Origin: Planctomycetota bacterium
Lineage (GTDB): Bacteria > Planctomycetota > JAJSAM01 > JAJVHW01
DNA length: 32,090 nt
Assembly: GCA_024277065.1 (NCBI GenBank)
Contig: JAJRVY010000047.1
Coordinates: 1 to 32,090 of the forward strand
Direction: 5' to 3'
The position numbers were made by a program, and so were the translations under genes. The notes beneath the pieces were generated by a model that saw only the letters and a program-made list of their open reading frames with translations, made no database searches and was not told where the DNA came from. Below are positions 29,701-32,090 of the stretch, piece after piece. The first letter of the stretch is position 1; each line of letters starts with the position of its first letter.

Positions 29701-31166
29701 CACATCCGCCCTCTCTGCTGCGGGTCGAACGCATCGCGCAGGCCGTCCCCGAGGAAGTTCAGGCTGAACAGCGTGATGCTCATGGCGATGGACGGCCAGA
29801 GCAGCAGCCACCAGAACTCACCGCCGCCGCCGAGCGCCTCGCGGCCGTAGTTGACGAGCGCGCCCCAGCTCTCGAGCGGCCGCCCGTCCCACTCCACCGT
29901 GAGTCCCAGGAAGGCCAGGAACGACTCCTGCAGGATCACCGCCGGCACGGTGAGCGTCATGTAGACGACGACCACGCCGAGCACGTTCGGGATCAGGTGC
30001 CGGGTCAGGATCTGCGCCCCGCGCGTGCCGCAGGTGATGGCCGCGTCCACGAACTCCTTCTCGCGCAGGGAGAGCACCTGGCCGCGGACGATGCGCGCCA
30101 TGGTCAGCCACTGCAAGGCCCCGAGGGCGATGAACAGTATCCAGATGCTGCGCCCGAAGGCGACCATCATCAGGATGACGACGAACAGGTACGGCATCCC
30201 GTACAGGATGTCCACGATGCGCATCATCACGTTGTCCGCGCGGCCCCCGACGTAGCCCGCGATCGCGCCGTAGAGTACGCCGATCACGAGACTCACGAGC
30301 GTCGCCGTGACGCCCACGAGGAGGCTGATGCGGCCGCCGAAGATGAGTCGGCTGAGGGAGTCGCGGCCTTCCTGGTCCGTGCCGAGGATGTGCAGGTGCG
30401 TCAGCCGCTCGCCGTCGAGCGTGACATCGGCGATCTCCGCGGGCATGAGCGAGATGCTGTCCGGCGGCGCGCCGCCGCTCCCACGCACGATGCGGGCCAC
30501 GGCGCCGTCGCCCGCGAAGGTGATTCCCACGCGGTAGGCCCCGCCCGCGTCGCGGCCGACGCGCTCGAGCGGCACGACGTAGCGGCCCTCGCGCACGCCG
30601 AGGGCGGCGGGCAGCGACCCGCCCTTCGCGAGCTCCGTGAAGGCGAAGCGGGCGCCCGTGGCGGCGTCGCGAAAGAACTCGCCTTCGCGGACGACAATCT
30701 CGTCCGGCCGCGTCGGGATCGAGCCGGGCACGGCCAGGTGCAGGGCCTCGATGGCGGCGCCCGCGGCGACGACGCGCACACGCGAGACGGTCTCCTCCTG
30801 GACCTCGAACGCGAGCTCGTGCTCACGGCCGTCGCCCAGCACGTCCGCGCACGCCTGGGGCACCTCGAGCTCGAGGGGACGCTCGCCCTTCGTGACGCGG
30901 ATCTCGTTGCGCAGGCTGAGCGTGCGCGACCACGGCGGCAGAGCGCCGATCCAACGCTGCTGGACGGCCGGGTCGAACGGGCTGATCACCTCGGCGAGCA
31001 CGGCCGACAGACTCATCACGATCGTCACGACGAGCCCGACCATGGCCATCCTGTTCTTCTCGAGGCGGCGCCACGCGTCCTGCCACAGGCTCTCGCCCTG
31101 CACGGGCGCACGATCGACGGGCGACGGCCCGGCGACGGCATCGATCGCGGAATCGGTGTCCGGCAT
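29700..31166 (-). CDS. oppC: Oligopeptide/dipeptide ABC importer permease, C subunit with large insert
   Basis: This 488-residue inner-membrane permease is much longer than the usual ~300 residues. TM1 lies at about 41-61 (MVGLVVTIVMSLSAVLAEVI) after the OppC_N-like SLWQDAWRRLEKNRM. The family's normal HILGTDQEGRD motif is at 259-269. Between them lies an insert of about 175 residues (80-255) without hydrophobic segments (LSLRNEIRVTKGERPLELEV; PGSIPTRPDEIVVREGEF; YRVGITFAGDGAVARI). It is expected on the periplasmic side. The rest is the standard five-helix permease with the coupling EAA motif (EFVDAAITCGTRGAQI). ATG 31166 overlaps the oppB stop by one base (TGATG). Confidence 0.93.
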   Translation of the reverse strand: MPDTDSAIDAVAGPSPVDRAPVQGESLWQDAWRRLEKNRMAMVGLVVTIVMSLSAVLAEVISPFDPAVQQRWIGALPPWSRTLSLRNEIRVTKGERPLELEVPQACADVLGDGREHELAFEVQEETVSRVRVVAAGAAIEALHLAVPGSIPTRPDEIVVREGEFFRDAATGARFAFTELAKGGSLPAALGVREGRYVVPLERVGRDAGGAYRVGITFAGDGAVARIVRGSGGAPPDSISLMPAEIADVTLDGERLTHLHILGTDQEGRDSLSRLIFGGRISLLVGVTATLVSLVIGVLYGAIAGYVGGRADNVMMRIVDILYGMPYLFVVILMMVAFGRSIWILFIALGALQWLTMARIVRGQVLSLREKEFVDAAITCGTRGAQILTRHLIPNVLGVVVVYMTLTVPAVILQESFLAFLGLTVEWDGRPLESWGALVNYGREALGGGGEFWWLLLWPSIAMSITLFSLNFLGDGLRDAFDPQQRGRM

Positions 31167-32090
31167 CAGTAGTACCGGATACGCGGGTCCAGGAACCCGT
31201 AGGCGATGTCCACGAAGAGGTTGAAGACGACCAGGATCGCGCCGTAGAGCAGCACGGTCCCAAGCGCGAGGGTGTAGTCGCGATTGAGCGCCGACTCGAT
31301 GAACTCGCGCGCGATCCCGGGCACGGCGAAGATCTTCTCGACGACGAGTCCGCCCGTCAGCAACGCCGCGATGGCCGGCCCCAGGAACGAGACGACGGGC
31401 AGGATGCCGCCCTTCAGCGCGTGGCGCAGGACGACCGTCGTCTCGGTGAGGCCTTTGGCCCGCGCCGTGCGAATGTAGTCCTGGTGCACGACCTCGAGCA
31501 TCCCGGCGCGCATCAGCCGCGCGATGCGGCTGGCGAACGGCAGCGCCAGCACGACCGACGGCAGGATGAGCGTGTCGTTGCGCGCGAGCAGGACGATCAC
31601 GAGGCAGGTGGCGATCGTCAGCGCGCCGAGCCAGAAGGCCCCGGCCTCGCGGCCACCGTCGAAGTCGGGCGAGCCCGGGAAGCCGTTGCGCGACCACTCG
31701 ACGACGCGCCAGAGGACGTAGAGCGCGATCAGCGCCCACGCCGGCCACCACTGCCACGTCACCTCGTAGCCCGACACCGGGAGCACGTTCCACATGAGCG
31801 CCAGGAAGAGCACGAGCACGGGCCCGGTCACGAATCGTGGCACGCTCATGCCGAACATGGCCACGGACATGCTGGCGTAGTCGAGCCAGGAGTTCTGGCG
31901 CACGGCTCCGATGATGCCCGCGATGAGCCCGATGGCGAGCGCCAGCACGATGGCCCCCACGCCGATCACGACCGTCGGTCCGATCGTCGCGGCGATGATC
32001 TCGTTGACGCTCTTGCCCTTCTGCTTGAAGGACGGTCCGAGGTCACCGCTCGCGGCGGCGGCCACGTAGTTGACGTACTGCACGAAGAGC
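31166..32090 (-). CDS. oppB: Oligopeptide/dipeptide ABC importer permease, B subunit (5' end outside window)
   Basis: The frame is open to the right edge, so the N-terminus with TM1 is missing. About 308 residues are visible and start LFVQYVNYVAAAASGDLGPSF, the normal region after TM1 of OppB/DppB. The C-terminal part has the usual SRIARLMRAGMLEVVHQDYI, RTARAKGL, the EAA coupling loop and PGIAREFIESALNRDY, and ends DPRIRYY. Between VSGYE and ILPSVVLALP, where relatives have only a short loop, there are about 65 extra residues. These carry two hydrophobic stretches (WPAWALIALYVLWRVVEW; FWLGALTIATCLVIVLLA) around a polar loop. It is the first visible gene of oppB-oppC-oppD-oppF. A peptide-binding protein gene, if present, lies beyond the window. 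Confidence 0.92.
   Translation of the reverse strand, partial: LFVQYVNYVAAAASGDLGPSFKQKGKSVNEIIAATIGPTVVIGVGAIVLALAIGLIAGIIGAVRQNSWLDYASMSVAMFGMSVPRFVTGPVLVLFLALMWNVLPVSGYEVTWQWWPAWALIALYVLWRVVEWSRNGFPGSPDFDGGREAGAFWLGALTIATCLVIVLLARNDTLILPSVVLALPFASRIARLMRAGMLEVVHQDYIRTARAKGLTETTVVLRHALKGGILPVVSFLGPAIAALLTGGLVVEKIFAVPGIAREFIESALNRDYTLALGTVLLYGAILVVFNLFVDIAYGFLDPRIRYY

Overview
The window is very GC-rich, densely coding DNA with well-behaved bacterial genes. Two lipoprotein secretins with long helical/TPR-like N-terminal halves, a third protein that carries only their N-terminal module, large periplasmic TPR proteins, an ExbB with three ExbD proteins and a sulfatase-fold protein together suggest a diderm bacterium, most likely a planctomycete (Planctomycetota). 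That assignment is an inference from gene content; no rRNA or phylogenetic marker was used.

Layout. Positions 237-2948 (minus strand) hold purD, an exported protein carrying only the secretin N-module, and a Fur-family regulator. Positions 3249-4021 hold four tRNA genes (Pro-TGG, Arg-TCT, His-GTG, Lys-CTT), all with encoded CCA, closed by a strong hairpin at 4035-4064. Positions 4069-6386 form a decayed stretch: remains of two XRE-type helix-turn-helix genes, a small intact membrane protein, and a small exported or membrane protein broken by apparent frameshifts. Positions 6387-8170 hold a DMT/EamA transporter translationally coupled to a family-4 uracil-DNA glycosylase.

The centre of interest is 8335-26092. 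It starts with a PilM/PilN-like membrane protein interrupted by one in-frame TAG and one frameshift. Then come a lipoprotein secretin, two periplasmic TPR proteins, ExbB, three ExbD proteins, a sulfatase-fold protein with a TPR-like tail, and a second, larger lipoprotein secretin with a TonB-like Pro-Lys-Val repeat. No secretion ATPase, prepilin, prepilin peptidase or GspF-type platform gene is in the window. The genes therefore do not form a textbook type II secretion or type IV pilus operon. Proton-motive-force driven work by ExbBD on a secretin-containing envelope complex is a plausible but unproven reading.

Positions 26294-27543 hold a HAD phosphatase and RidA. Positions 27623-32090 (minus strand) hold an oligopeptide/dipeptide ABC importer operon in the order oppB-oppC-oppD-oppF, with every junction overlapping. 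oppB runs off the right edge, and no binding-protein gene is inside the window. OppC has about 175 extra periplasmic residues and OppB an extra hydrophobic pair.
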